DNA from: Akkermansiaceae bacterium
Lineage (GTDB): Bacteria > Verrucomicrobiota > Verrucomicrobiia > Verrucomicrobiales > Akkermansiaceae
Direction: 5' to 3'
Assembly (NCBI GenBank): GCA_029287105.1
Contig: JARFRT010000431.1
Coordinates: 1-11,611, forward strand
DNA length: 11,611 nucleotides
The position numbers were made by a program, and so were the translations under genes. Of the stretch, positions 1 to 4,711 are shown in pieces (the first letter of the stretch is position 1; the number at the start of each line of letters is the position of its first letter). The notes under the pieces are model-generated. The model was not told the origin of the DNA and did not search any database. It saw only the letters and a list, made by a program, of their open reading frames with translations.

Positions 1-92
1 ACGAGGCCTTTTTTGCGGGCGCGTTGGATGATGCTCTCGCTGAGTGGGGCGAGGGCGATATCGGGGAACAGGGTGATGATATCGATGCGCAT
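1..92 (-). CDS. trmD: tRNA (guanine-N1)-methyltransferase TrmD, N-terminal fragment
   Basis: Reading leftwards from an ATG at 92-90, the frame stays open to the window edge for 30 codons. It begins MRIDIITLFPD and continues through PLSESIIQRARKKGL. This is the characteristic N-terminus of TrmD, which methylates N1 of G37 in tRNAs reading CNN codons, using SAM, and so prevents +1 frameshifting. The conserved LFP motif and the following SES..RA..KGL segment are visible. The SAM-binding trefoil knot lies outside the window. The gene diverges from lpxB across about 95 bp. Only the first 30 residues support the call, but they are distinctive. Confidence 0.85.
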   Translation of the reverse strand, partial: MRIDIITLFPDIALAPLSESIIQRARKKGL

Positions 93-117
93 GGGCGGCT
101 AGAGTCGGGAATCCCGG

Positions 118-170
118 GCTAAGAATCAAGAAGTAAGAAAAGAGATTGAAGTTTGATGTTTTTTCTTAGC
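118..170. repeat. 8-bp inverted repeat in the trmD-lpxB divergent intergenic region
   Basis: GCTAAGAA at 118-125 is the exact reverse complement of TTCTTAGC at 163-170, separated by 37 purine-rich bases. It sits in the leader of lpxB, between two divergent genes. It could be an operator, a weak leader hairpin or chance. Its right arm shares bases 168-170 with the hairpin around the lpxB ribosome binding site, so the two structures compete. Confidence 0.35.
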
Positions 171-186
171 ACGCTAGGAACGTGCT
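168..186 (+). promoter_or_regulatory. Hairpin presenting the lpxB Shine-Dalgarno in its loop
   Basis: AGCACG (168-173) pairs perfectly with CGTGCT (181-186), leaving a 7-base loop CTAGGAA that contains the AGGAA ribosome binding site (176-180). Two G-U pairs could extend the stem. AGGAA lies 7 nt before GTG 188 but only 1 nt before GTG 182, which decides the lpxB start in favour of 188. Whether the hairpin regulates translation is unknown. Confidence 0.4.
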
Positions 187-187
187 G

Positions 188-1324
188 GTGAGCAAGTCCA
201 TATATATTGTCGCAGGCGAGGTGAGTGGGGACACCCATGGTGCCTGCCTGATGGAATCCCTGCTGAACCGGATGCCGGGAGTCGGCTTTCATGGTGCCGG
301 TGGTCCTGCGATGCGGGCGGCGGGCGGTGAAGGGATCACCGATTGGGTGGAGGATGCCGCAGTGATGGGGATATGGGAGGTGTTGAAGCACTACAAGTGG
401 TTCAAGCGGCGTTTCGCCGAGATGCTCGACGAGGTGGTGCGGCTTCGTCCCGACGTTTTGATTCTGATCGATTATCCGGGGTTTAACCTTCGGCTCGCCC
501 ATGCGGTCAAGGAAGCTCTGCCTGATACGCGCATCGTTTATTACATCAGTCCGCAGGTCTGGGCGTGGAACAAGGGGCGGATCCCGAAGATGGCGGAGAC
601 GCTCGACCTGATGCTGTGCATTTTCCCTTTTGAAAAAGAAATTTTCGAGTCGGCGGGACTGCCCACCGTTTTCACCGGACACCCGCTGGTGGATGAACTG
701 GAGGAAAAGCGGATAGCGGTCACCCGGGATGAGGATTTGATTGGCCTCTTCCCCGGCAGCCGGGAGCGCGAGGTCGCCCGGCTTTTCCCCTTGATGGTCG
801 AAACCGCCCGCCGGTTGCACTCGCATCATCCGGATTGGCGGTTTGAGGCTGCCGCGGCGTCGGACAAGCTGGAAAAACGCATGGCTGAGATCATCAAGGA
901 GGCGAAGTTGCCTGACGAATCAATGATCACGTTGAAAACCGGTATGAGTCACTCACTGATGCAGCGCGCCACCTGTGGCGTCGTTGCCAGCGGCACGGCG
1001 ACCTTGGAAGCGGCGGCCCTGGGCTTACCCTATTGCCTGGTCTACAAAATTTCCTGGCCGACCTGGGTGATGGGTAAGTTGCTGGTGAAGGTCGATTTCA
1101 TCGGCCTCGTCAACATTCTGGCCGGAGAGAAGGTGGTGGAGGAGCTCATCCAAAGCGACGCCGAGCCATGCCAGCTGGAAAACCATCTTTCCCAACTGAT
1201 GACCGATGCCGGGGGCAGGGCCACGTTGCGGCAGAAACTTCTTGAAACGGCCTCCAAACTCGGCGAGTCAGGTGCCCACGAGCGTGCTGCGGCCGAGGTT
1301 GCCAAGCTTCTCGAAAACCACTGA
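188..1324 (+). CDS. lpxB: Lipid-A-disaccharide synthase LpxB
   Basis: LpxB is a family GT19 glycosyltransferase. It condenses UDP-2,3-diacylglucosamine with lipid X to form the tetraacyl disaccharide 1-phosphate of lipid A, at the inner face of the inner membrane. Visible family motifs are the N-terminal VAGEVSGD (residues 8-15), YISPQVWAW in the middle, FPGSRERE with GSR at about 190-192, and the nucleotide-sugar-binding SGTATLEA at about 268-275. The length of 378 aa matches the usual 370-390. GTG 188 is preferred because AGGAA lies 7 nt upstream; GTG 182 is possible and adds two residues. The next gene begins 4 nt after the stop, so the two are probably cotranscribed. This gene marks the host as an LPS-type Gram-negative. 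Confidence 0.95.
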   Translation: MSKSIYIVAGEVSGDTHGACLMESLLNRMPGVGFHGAGGPAMRAAGGEGITDWVEDAAVMGIWEVLKHYKWFKRRFAEMLDEVVRLRPDVLILIDYPGFNLRLAHAVKEALPDTRIVYYISPQVWAWNKGRIPKMAETLDLMLCIFPFEKEIFESAGLPTVFTGHPLVDELEEKRIAVTRDEDLIGLFPGSREREVARLFPLMVETARRLHSHHPDWRFEAAAASDKLEKRMAEIIKEAKLPDESMITLKTGMSHSLMQRATCGVVASGTATLEAAALGLPYCLVYKISWPTWVMGKLLVKVDFIGLVNILAGEKVVEELIQSDAEPCQLENHLSQLMTDAGGRATLRQKLLETASKLGESGAHERAAAEVAKLLENH

Positions 1325-1328
1325 CATT

Positions 1329-2207
1329 ATGGCCGACACCGCTACTCAGAAACCACCCCGCATCTATAAGATCTTGTTGATGACGCTCCCCGTGGGGGTT
1401 GTCGTGGGAACCATCGTTTTTATGGTGATGTATTTCTATCTTGAGCGCAAGGATGAGCGGGAGCATGCCGTGATCATATCCCACGGCTTACGTCTCGGTG
1501 ATCTGGAGGACATGGTGGGCAAGCTAACCGACCGGATCGGGTCGCGTGATATGGAGACCGAAGCGGGCAGGGGCGGGTTGCGCCGCGCGGCATCGATGAT
1601 CGAGGGCGGGCTCGGACCTCAGAATGTCGGGTATCCGGTCAAAAAAAGTGAGGGGGAGGCGGCCTATGGCTTGCTTTGGAAAAGTTTGTCCGTGGAACTT
1701 CGGGGTGAGCAAAATCCGGATGACGTGGTTTTTGTGGCGGCGTCCTATGCCGGCGCGGGTGACGTGGCGGACGCCACCTGTGTTTCCACCTTGATGATGC
1801 TGGCCTCGGCGATGGCACGGGAGAAGCCGGCGCAGACCCTGCGGTTTGTCTTTCTTCCCATGGACCGGGCGCCGGCGGAGCAGAACCGGTGGCTGACGAG
1901 TCGTTGTCTCGCAGCGGGCGAGCGCTGTGTGGGTATCATCGGGCTGAGGACGATGGGGAAAAGCCCGGAAACGGGAGCGGGCGACTGGGAAGTCGTGGCG
2001 CCAGCGGACGCGGACAAGGTCTGGTGGGAGTATCTCTCCAAAGGGGGACCAGGGAATGGGCGCAGCGCGTCATCCCCGCCGTCGGTGTGGGTGACCCATG
2101 CGGTCTTTTCCCCGGATACCTGGGTCGGGCAAAAAGCCGACCGGTTGGAGCGCGCCCTGGATGTGGCCCGCGAGATCAGGACTTGGCTGCTGAAAGCGGG
2201 GGGGTAG
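1329..2207 (+). CDS. Membrane-anchored M28-peptidase-like protein, probably catalytically inactive
   Basis: This 292-aa protein has a short basic cytoplasmic N-terminus, one membrane segment (about residues 14-38, rich in V, I, L, M and F) and a soluble, probably periplasmic, domain. The domain reads like a degraded M28 (Zn aminopeptidase) fold. A DRIGSRD-type segment (68-74) is followed by DDVVFVAASY (131-140), the helix VSTLMMLASAMA (152-163) and TLRFVFLPMD (170-179). These line up with the family's VVxGAHYD, GANDNASG and RFVAFxAEE stretches. The usual metal ligands are mostly missing: HxD is S139/A141 and the EE pair is D179-R180. Only D148 could match the bridging Asp. The M28 relationship is judged by eye. 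ATG 1329 is chosen over an upstream start at 1206 because it avoids overlapping lpxB and directly precedes the membrane segment. There is no clear ribosome binding site. It may serve in envelope biogenesis with lpxB, but its function is unknown. Confidence 0.75.
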   Translation: MADTATQKPPRIYKILLMTLPVGVVVGTIVFMVMYFYLERKDEREHAVIISHGLRLGDLEDMVGKLTDRIGSRDMETEAGRGGLRRAASMIEGGLGPQNVGYPVKKSEGEAAYGLLWKSLSVELRGEQNPDDVVFVAASYAGAGDVADATCVSTLMMLASAMAREKPAQTLRFVFLPMDRAPAEQNRWLTSRCLAAGERCVGIIGLRTMGKSPETGAGDWEVVAPADADKVWWEYLSKGGPGNGRSASSPPSVWVTHAVFSPDTWVGQKADRLERALDVAREIRTWLLKAGG

Positions 2208-2300
2208 ACCTCGTTGTCAGCGCCCTTTCGTTCCGGTGGACGTGCGTCTCCTGCGACGAAATTCGCACTCTTGCTAAAAAACGTCTTGCCACACGCCTCC

Positions 2301-2319
2301 GGGTGGGATAATCCCGCCC
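2301..2319. other. GC-rich hairpin downstream of the M28-like gene
   Basis: GGGTGGGA (2301-2308) pairs with TCCCGCCC (2312-2319) around a 3-nt loop, with one G-T wobble. It lies about 95 nt past the stop codon and could end the lpxB transcript. It lacks a T-tract directly after the stem; only TTTT at 2333-2336 follows. It is therefore not a convincing intrinsic terminator. Confidence 0.3.
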
Positions 2320-2369
2320 CGCACATCCCCGCTTTTGATGAAGCTGGACTGGGGGAGAAACGAAAATAG

Positions 2370-2442
2370 GGGGCATTAGCTCAGTTGGTAGAGCACCTGC
2401 ATGGCATGCAGGGGGTCAGCGGTTCGAATCCGCTATGCTCCA
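2370..2442 (+). tRNA. tRNA-Ala (anticodon GGC)
   Basis: A complete 73-nt cloverleaf can be folded by hand. The acceptor stem is GGGGCAT (2370-2376) with ATGCTCC (2435-2441). The D stem is GCTC/GAGC and the anticodon stem CCTGC/GCAGG (2396-2400, 2408-2412). The loop ATGGCAT places anticodon GGC at 2403-2405. The T stem AGCGG/CCGCT encloses TTCGAAT. The third acceptor pair is G3-U70, the universal alanine identity element, and the discriminator base is A (2442). CCA is not encoded; TTTT follows. The GGC anticodon reads GCC and GCU, the abundant alanine codons here. Confidence 0.97.
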
Positions 2443-2488
2443 TTTTCTTTTTTTCTTCTGGTGGATGGCAACATATTGCCCCATTTTT

Positions 2489-2525
2489 GCCGCCTCGTGA
2501 TCGACTCACCCAAGGCGGCTTTTTT
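2489..2525 (+). terminator. Intrinsic terminator after tRNA-Ala
   Basis: GCCGCCT (2489-2495) pairs with AGGCGGC (2513-2519). An inner GTGA/TCAC helix (2497-2500, 2506-2509) pairs within the loop, and TTTTTT follows at 2520-2525. This is a strong Rho-independent terminator about 47 nt beyond the tRNA. It ends only 21 nt before the rsfS start, which constrains where the rsfS promoter can be. Confidence 0.85.
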
Positions 2526-2546
2526 ATCGGCGAACCAATCACTACC

Positions 2547-2918
2547 ATGGCCATTGAAGGAAAAGAACTCGCCATCGCATGCGCCCGTGCTGCGGAGGAA
2601 ATTCAAGCCGAGGACGTCCGCGTTCTCGACCTCACCGGTGTGTCGTCGCTGACCGATTTCATGGTGGTTTGTTCAGGCAACTCACTGCCGCACCTCAAGG
2701 CGGTGCTGCGCGACGTGGAGCGACAGATCATTGAGAAATATGATGTCCACACCGTCAATTCCGAGGGGAATGCCGATTCCCGCTGGATGGTGATGGATTA
2801 TATCGATGTGATGGTTCATGTCATGCATCAGGAAATGCGCGACCTCTATGGCCTCGAGGACCTCTGGGCCAAGGGCAAGGAAGTCGAATGGATGGATTCA
2901 GAACAATCCGCTGAATAA
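2547..2918 (+). CDS. rsfS: Ribosomal silencing factor RsfS (Iojap family)
   Basis: RsfS binds ribosomal protein uL14 on the 50S subunit and blocks joining of the 30S subunit, lowering translation in stationary phase or starvation. The 123-aa product has the family's layout: an N-terminal helix with AEDVRVLDLTGVSSLTDF, then MVVCSGNS, a central segment ending in DSRWMVMDYIDVMVHV, and a C-terminal YGLEDLW. Length is typical at 105-130 aa. ATG 2547 is chosen because family similarity begins there; the frame stays open upstream only by running through the tRNA. No Shine-Dalgarno is visible. The start context ACCATGGCC is shared with the next gene, 52 nt downstream, with which it probably forms an operon. 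Confidence 0.93.
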   Translation: MAIEGKELAIACARAAEEIQAEDVRVLDLTGVSSLTDFMVVCSGNSLPHLKAVLRDVERQIIEKYDVHTVNSEGNADSRWMVMDYIDVMVHVMHQEMRDLYGLEDLWAKGKEVEWMDSEQSAE

Positions 2919-2970
2919 TCCCGGCCGGTCACACGTCGAAGGTTGCGTCGATAACAACGCAATGACGACC

Positions 2971-3219
2971 ATGGCCAAAAAACAAGTTGATCTGTCAAAA
3001 ATCTACGGACGTATTCAGTTCGTCCGGAGTTTTCCCGACTACAAGGTGCAGGTGGTCGAGCATTTCCCCGATTTGAGAGTCAAGAAGGTGAATCATTTCC
3101 CGACCAAGCCCGGGCTGTGGAAAATTGTCACTAGTTTCCCGGATTATAAAATCCAAATCGTGAACCACTTTCCCGATTTTAAGATCAAGTATGTGAACCA
3201 CTTTCCGGGGGTGCGTTGA
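2971..3219 (+). CDS. Small protein of six 11-residue FP repeats
   Basis: This 82-aa protein has a 12-residue lead (MAKKQVDLSKIY) followed by six units of 11 residues. The consensus is aromatic/G-[KR]-[IV]-x-x-V-x-x-F-P-[DGT]: GRIQFVRSFPD, YKVQVVEHFPD, LRVKKVNHFPT, GLWKIVTSFPD, YKIQIVNHFPD and FKIKYVNHFPG. A two-residue KP insert sits between units three and four, and VR ends the chain. The alternating hydrophobic/charged pattern with a turn at FPD suggests short beta strands stacked in a compact barrel or solenoid. There are no cysteines, no signal peptide and no membrane segment. The net charge looks basic. Codon use resembles its neighbours. ATG 2962 would add three residues. ATG 2971 is preferred because its ACCATGGCC context matches rsfS. 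I recall similar FP-repeat hypothetical proteins but no assigned function. Confidence 0.82.
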   Translation: MAKKQVDLSKIYGRIQFVRSFPDYKVQVVEHFPDLRVKKVNHFPTKPGLWKIVTSFPDYKIQIVNHFPDFKIKYVNHFPGVR

Positions 3220-3233
3220 TACCTGCCGGCCGA

Positions 3234-3242
3234 TGTGAATAA
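3234..3242 (-). promoter_or_regulatory. DnaA-box match TTATTCACA
   Basis: The minus strand reads TTATTCACA, a full match to the bacterial DnaA-box consensus TTATNCACA. It lies just after the FP-repeat stop codon and before its terminator. Alone it would be weak evidence; it is notable because at least three more box-like sites follow. Confidence 0.45.
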
Positions 3243-3279
3243 GTTGGGGATAAAGGGGTGTCGGAGCATTTGGCCGGAG

Positions 3280-3318
3280 CGGTTTGTGACCGGGCTGTCA
3301 CCTCAACCGTTTATTTTT
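3280..3318 (+). terminator. Intrinsic terminator of the rsfS / FP-repeat unit
   Basis: CGGTT (3280-3284) pairs with AACCG (3305-3309) and GTGAC (3286-3290) with GTCAC (3297-3301). A t/ctc internal loop separates the two helices and the apical loop is CGGGCT. The T-rich tract TTTATTTTT follows at 3310-3318. It lies 60 nt after the FP-repeat stop and separates that unit from the long noncoding region ahead of mraZ. Confidence 0.72.
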
Positions 3319-3371
3319 CGCCCTTTTCGGGGCCGGACGTTGCGTGCGGTAGCGGTTAGTGTGTTAGCGAT

Positions 3372-3396
3372 CCGGTGAGCCTTTGACACCGGTCAA
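3372..3396. repeat. Two overlapping palindromes (CCGGTG/CACCGG and TTGAC/GTCAA)
   Basis: CCGGTG (3372-3377) pairs with CACCGG (3387-3392). The palindrome TTGAC-ACCG-GTCAA (3383-3396) uses part of the same right arm, so only one can form at a time. It lies inside the DnaA-box region and could be a protein-binding operator. No regulator can be named. Confidence 0.3.
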
Positions 3397-3448
3397 ATCG
3401 TCTCCGCACGCCCCGCAATGCTTGTTAAACGTTGTTTGAAAGCCGGGG

Positions 3449-3489
3449 TTGTCCACAGCGGAAAGGGGGTTGTGGACAGCTTGTTCACA
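3449..3489. promoter_or_regulatory. Three clustered DnaA-like boxes
   Basis: Within 41 bp lie TTGTCCACA (plus, 3449-3457), CTGTCCACA (minus, 3471-3479) and TTGTTCACA (plus, 3481-3489). TTGTCCACA is the box preferred in several high-GC bacteria. The first two face each other and the third is one base beyond the second. Close packing of non-identical boxes is typical of DnaA-binding regions at origins and at DnaA-regulated promoters. Confidence 0.55.
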
Positions 3490-3570
3490 GTAGGCGAAGC
3501 CCGCTGGCCCGGCATGAGGGGTGAGCCGGAGAGAGATTTTTTCGGGTTCATCATGCCGCCGGGCACGGCC

Positions 3571-3579
3571 TGTGAATAA
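3571..3579 (-). promoter_or_regulatory. DnaA-box match TTATTCACA
   Basis: The minus strand reads TTATTCACA, a second perfect consensus box in the same orientation as the one at 3234. It lies about 80 bp right of the three-box cluster, on the side of the AT-rich stretch. Confidence 0.5.
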
Positions 3580-3882
3580 CCCGGAGAAAACAGCGGGGTG
3601 GCGGAGGATGCTTTATTTTTTGACCGCGAAATACGGGCATGTGGTCATCCGAGTTTCGCAATGCGCGGAAGGTGATCTCCTCCTTCGCCGAAAGGGTTTG
3701 CAGCATGGGCTTGAGGGGCTGTCGGTATTGCCCGTGTGCCGGGAAGGCAGGATTATGCAGCGAGGGGCGTGAATTTTTTTACATGCGCTGCGGTGGCAGG
3801 CCGGCGGGCCCGGGCGCAGGGGAAATCAATTGACGGCGGGGGCTCGGGTTGATATCATTAATGTATCTTAATTATCAAGATT

Positions 3883-3905
3883 TTGAGATTACTTGATTAT
3901 TTTGA
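3883..3905 (+). promoter_or_regulatory. Helically phased TTGA direct repeats upstream of mraZ
   Basis: TTGA occurs at 3883-3886, 3893-3896 and 3902-3905, with offsets of 10 and 9 bp, inside the AT-rich tract about 80-100 bp before mraZ. MraZ proteins are known to bind short direct repeats with about 10-bp phasing near their own promoter, so this is a candidate autoregulatory operator. The motif differs from the E. coli TGGG repeats, so this is a guess by layout. Confidence 0.25.
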
Positions 3906-3924
3906 AAAATAAGCACCTTTCCTG

Positions 3925-3953
3925 TTGACCGGGAGTGTATTATTGTGTACTAA
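3925..3953 (+). promoter_or_regulatory. Possible sigma70-type promoter for mraZ/dcw
   Basis: TTGACC (3925-3930) is a good -35 hexamer. Seventeen bases later TACTAA (3948-3953) is a poor -10 hexamer. TTGTGTACTAA (3943-3953) recurs with one change as TTGTGTATTAA at 3974-3984, overlapping the mraZ start codon. TGTAT/TGTAC at 3936 and 3946 are 10 bp apart and could also be operator half-sites. Transcription would start about 25 nt before mraZ. Confidence 0.35.
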
Positions 3954-3983
3954 AGGGCTCAATCAAGCACACCTTGTGTATTA

Positions 3984-4445
3984 ATGAGCACTAAAAGTCA
4001 CAGCCTGGGAGGGTCTTACCCTTATAAAATGGACGCGAAATGCCGCGTATCCATTCCGAGTGAGTGGCGTGCCACGATCTCGAACGGTGTGTTGCGACTG
4101 ATGGTTTCCCACAATGAGAAACTGCCGCTCCTCAAGGTGCTGACCGAACGTGAGTTTGAGAAGATGCAGAAGGAGGTCGATGACAGCGAACGTTCCCCGG
4201 CCCAAAAGCGCAGCATACTCGGCATGCTCTTTGAGAGGTGCACGAAGTCCCACATCAATGAGCAGGGTAAGCTGAGCATCCCCAAAGGGTTGCTGGATCA
4301 TCCCGGACTTGTTGCCGGTGAGGGTCTGGTGCTCTGCGGGCGCGGCGATTTCATCGAAATTTTAAACGAAGAGAACCATGCGAAGCTTCGTGCGGCCCAA
4401 GATGCGGCCATCGGAGAATTCAACGACGAGTTTGGTTTCTTCTAG
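3984..4445 (+). CDS. mraZ: Transcriptional regulator MraZ
   Basis: MraZ is the first gene of the dcw cluster. It encodes a ring-forming DNA-binding protein with two SpoVT/AbrB-like swapped-hairpin halves that regulates its own promoter and the cluster. The 153-aa product shows the first motif as MDAKCRVSIPSEWR (residues 16-29) and the second as INEQGKLSIP (91-100). The family signature DxxxR is intact in the first half (D17, R21), although the usual DAKGR has Cys in place of Gly. The second half is weakened, with N/E-QG-K in place of D-xxG-R. Length fits the family's 140-160 aa. No Shine-Dalgarno precedes ATG 3984; TTGTGTATTAATG overlaps the start. A 342-bp spacer, unusually long for this junction, separates it from rsmH. 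Confidence 0.93.
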   Translation: MSTKSHSLGGSYPYKMDAKCRVSIPSEWRATISNGVLRLMVSHNEKLPLLKVLTEREFEKMQKEVDDSERSPAQKRSILGMLFERCTKSHINEQGKLSIPKGLLDHPGLVAGEGLVLCGRGDFIEILNEENHAKLRAAQDAAIGEFNDEFGFF

Positions 4446-4489
4446 GCCATTTTTACCCCATTCAAACCGCGATCTGATCGCCAATCAAC

Positions 4490-4513
4490 AATTTCCTGTG
4501 CAACACGCTGATA
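4490..4513 (+). repeat. Direct repeat, copy A (before palindromic element 1)
   Basis: AATTTCCTG (4490-4498), four bases, then ACACGCTGATA (4503-4513). The same two blocks with a 3-base gap occur at 4636-4658. Copy A also contains CTGTGCA (4496-4502), the same heptamer as the outer stem of the first palindrome. Confidence 0.7.
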
Positions 4514-4528
4514 CACAAATGACACAAC

Positions 4529-4544
4529 CGCTGGTTTACCAGCG
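4529..4544. repeat. 6-bp perfect hairpin CGCTGG-TTTA-CCAGCG
   Basis: CGCTGG (4529-4534) and CCAGCG (4539-4544) enclose a TTTA loop, 9 nt before palindromic element 1. It has no T-tract and no counterpart before element 2. It may be a processing or pausing structure in the mraZ-rsmH transcript. Confidence 0.4.
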
Positions 4545-4553
4545 AGCAAATAC

Positions 4554-4600
4554 CTGTGCAGGGGTCGGGATGACTTGGAGGGAGTCCCGCCCCTGCACAG
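4554..4600. repeat. Structured palindromic element, copy 1
   Basis: A 47-nt hairpin: outer stem CTGTGCA/TGCACAG (4554-4560, 4594-4600), then GGGG/CCCC, a bulged T (4565), then CGGGA/TCCCG (4566-4570, 4585-4589). The apical loop is TGACTTGGAGGGAG (4571-4584). That is 16 base pairs with one bulge. The 33-nt core 4561-4593 recurs at 4719-4751 with a single difference, while the outer stems are unrelated. There is no T-tract, so it is not a standard terminator. Within the loop GACT could also pair with AGTC. Confidence 0.85.
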
Positions 4601-4635
4601 TACGTGTGTCGCTTTGCACTGCCTGGCCAAAACAA

Positions 4636-4658
4636 AATTTCCTGGATACACGCTGATA
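4636..4658 (+). repeat. Direct repeat, copy B (before palindromic element 2)
   Basis: AATTTCCTG (4636-4644), three bases, then ACACGCTGATA (4648-4658), repeating copy A at 4490-4513. The blocks are offset by 146 and 145 bp, against 158 bp for the palindromes. This suggests that a whole module of repeat plus hairpin was duplicated and its spacer then diverged. Confidence 0.7.
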
Positions 4659-4711
4659 GACTGATGCAGTTCACCCTCATGAGTTATGTTGTTTACTCAA
4701 AAAAAGTTGGT

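Larger units (their letters stand above)
3234..3920. other. oriC: Long noncoding region; candidate replication origin or DnaA-controlled region
   Basis: Positions 3220-3983 contain no convincing gene. The left half has five DnaA-like boxes (two perfect). The middle, 3580-3840, is GC-rich, with short hairpins such as CCGGC/GCCGG at 3509-3529. Positions 3847-3912 are strongly AT-rich, as a DNA-unwinding element would be. These are the parts of an oriC. Against it, genes on both sides of the gap are plus strand, dnaA is not in view, and about 270 bp separate the last box from the AT-rich tract. The alternative is DnaA control of the dcw promoter. I see no rnpB, tmRNA or SRP RNA hallmarks. Confidence 0.35.

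Noticed and set aside
1206..1328. Upstream in-frame extension of the M28-like gene into lpxB
   Set aside because: It would overlap lpxB by 119 nt, and the added residues look like an out-of-frame reading of lpxB; ATG 1329 directly precedes a standard membrane anchor.
1889..2311. 140-aa plus-strand ORF overlapping the end of the M28-like gene
   Set aside because: It is a +2 shadow of that gene, and its translation lacks any domain pattern.
2385..2546. Upstream extension of rsfS through the tRNA gene
   Set aside because: The added 54 codons come from tRNA and terminator sequence; RsfS similarity starts at 2547.
3521..3833. Two overlapping small plus-strand ORFs (3521-3772 and 3639-3833)
   Set aside because: Composition is low in typical protein patterns (many R, C, G), there is no ribosome binding site or recognisable motif, and they lie in a region rich in regulatory-type sites. 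Treated as chance ORFs in GC-rich noncoding DNA.
3220..3983. A structured RNA gene (rnpB, tmRNA, SRP RNA) in the long gap
   Set aside because: I looked for their conserved core sequences and did not find them on reading; only short hairpins and DnaA-like boxes were visible.
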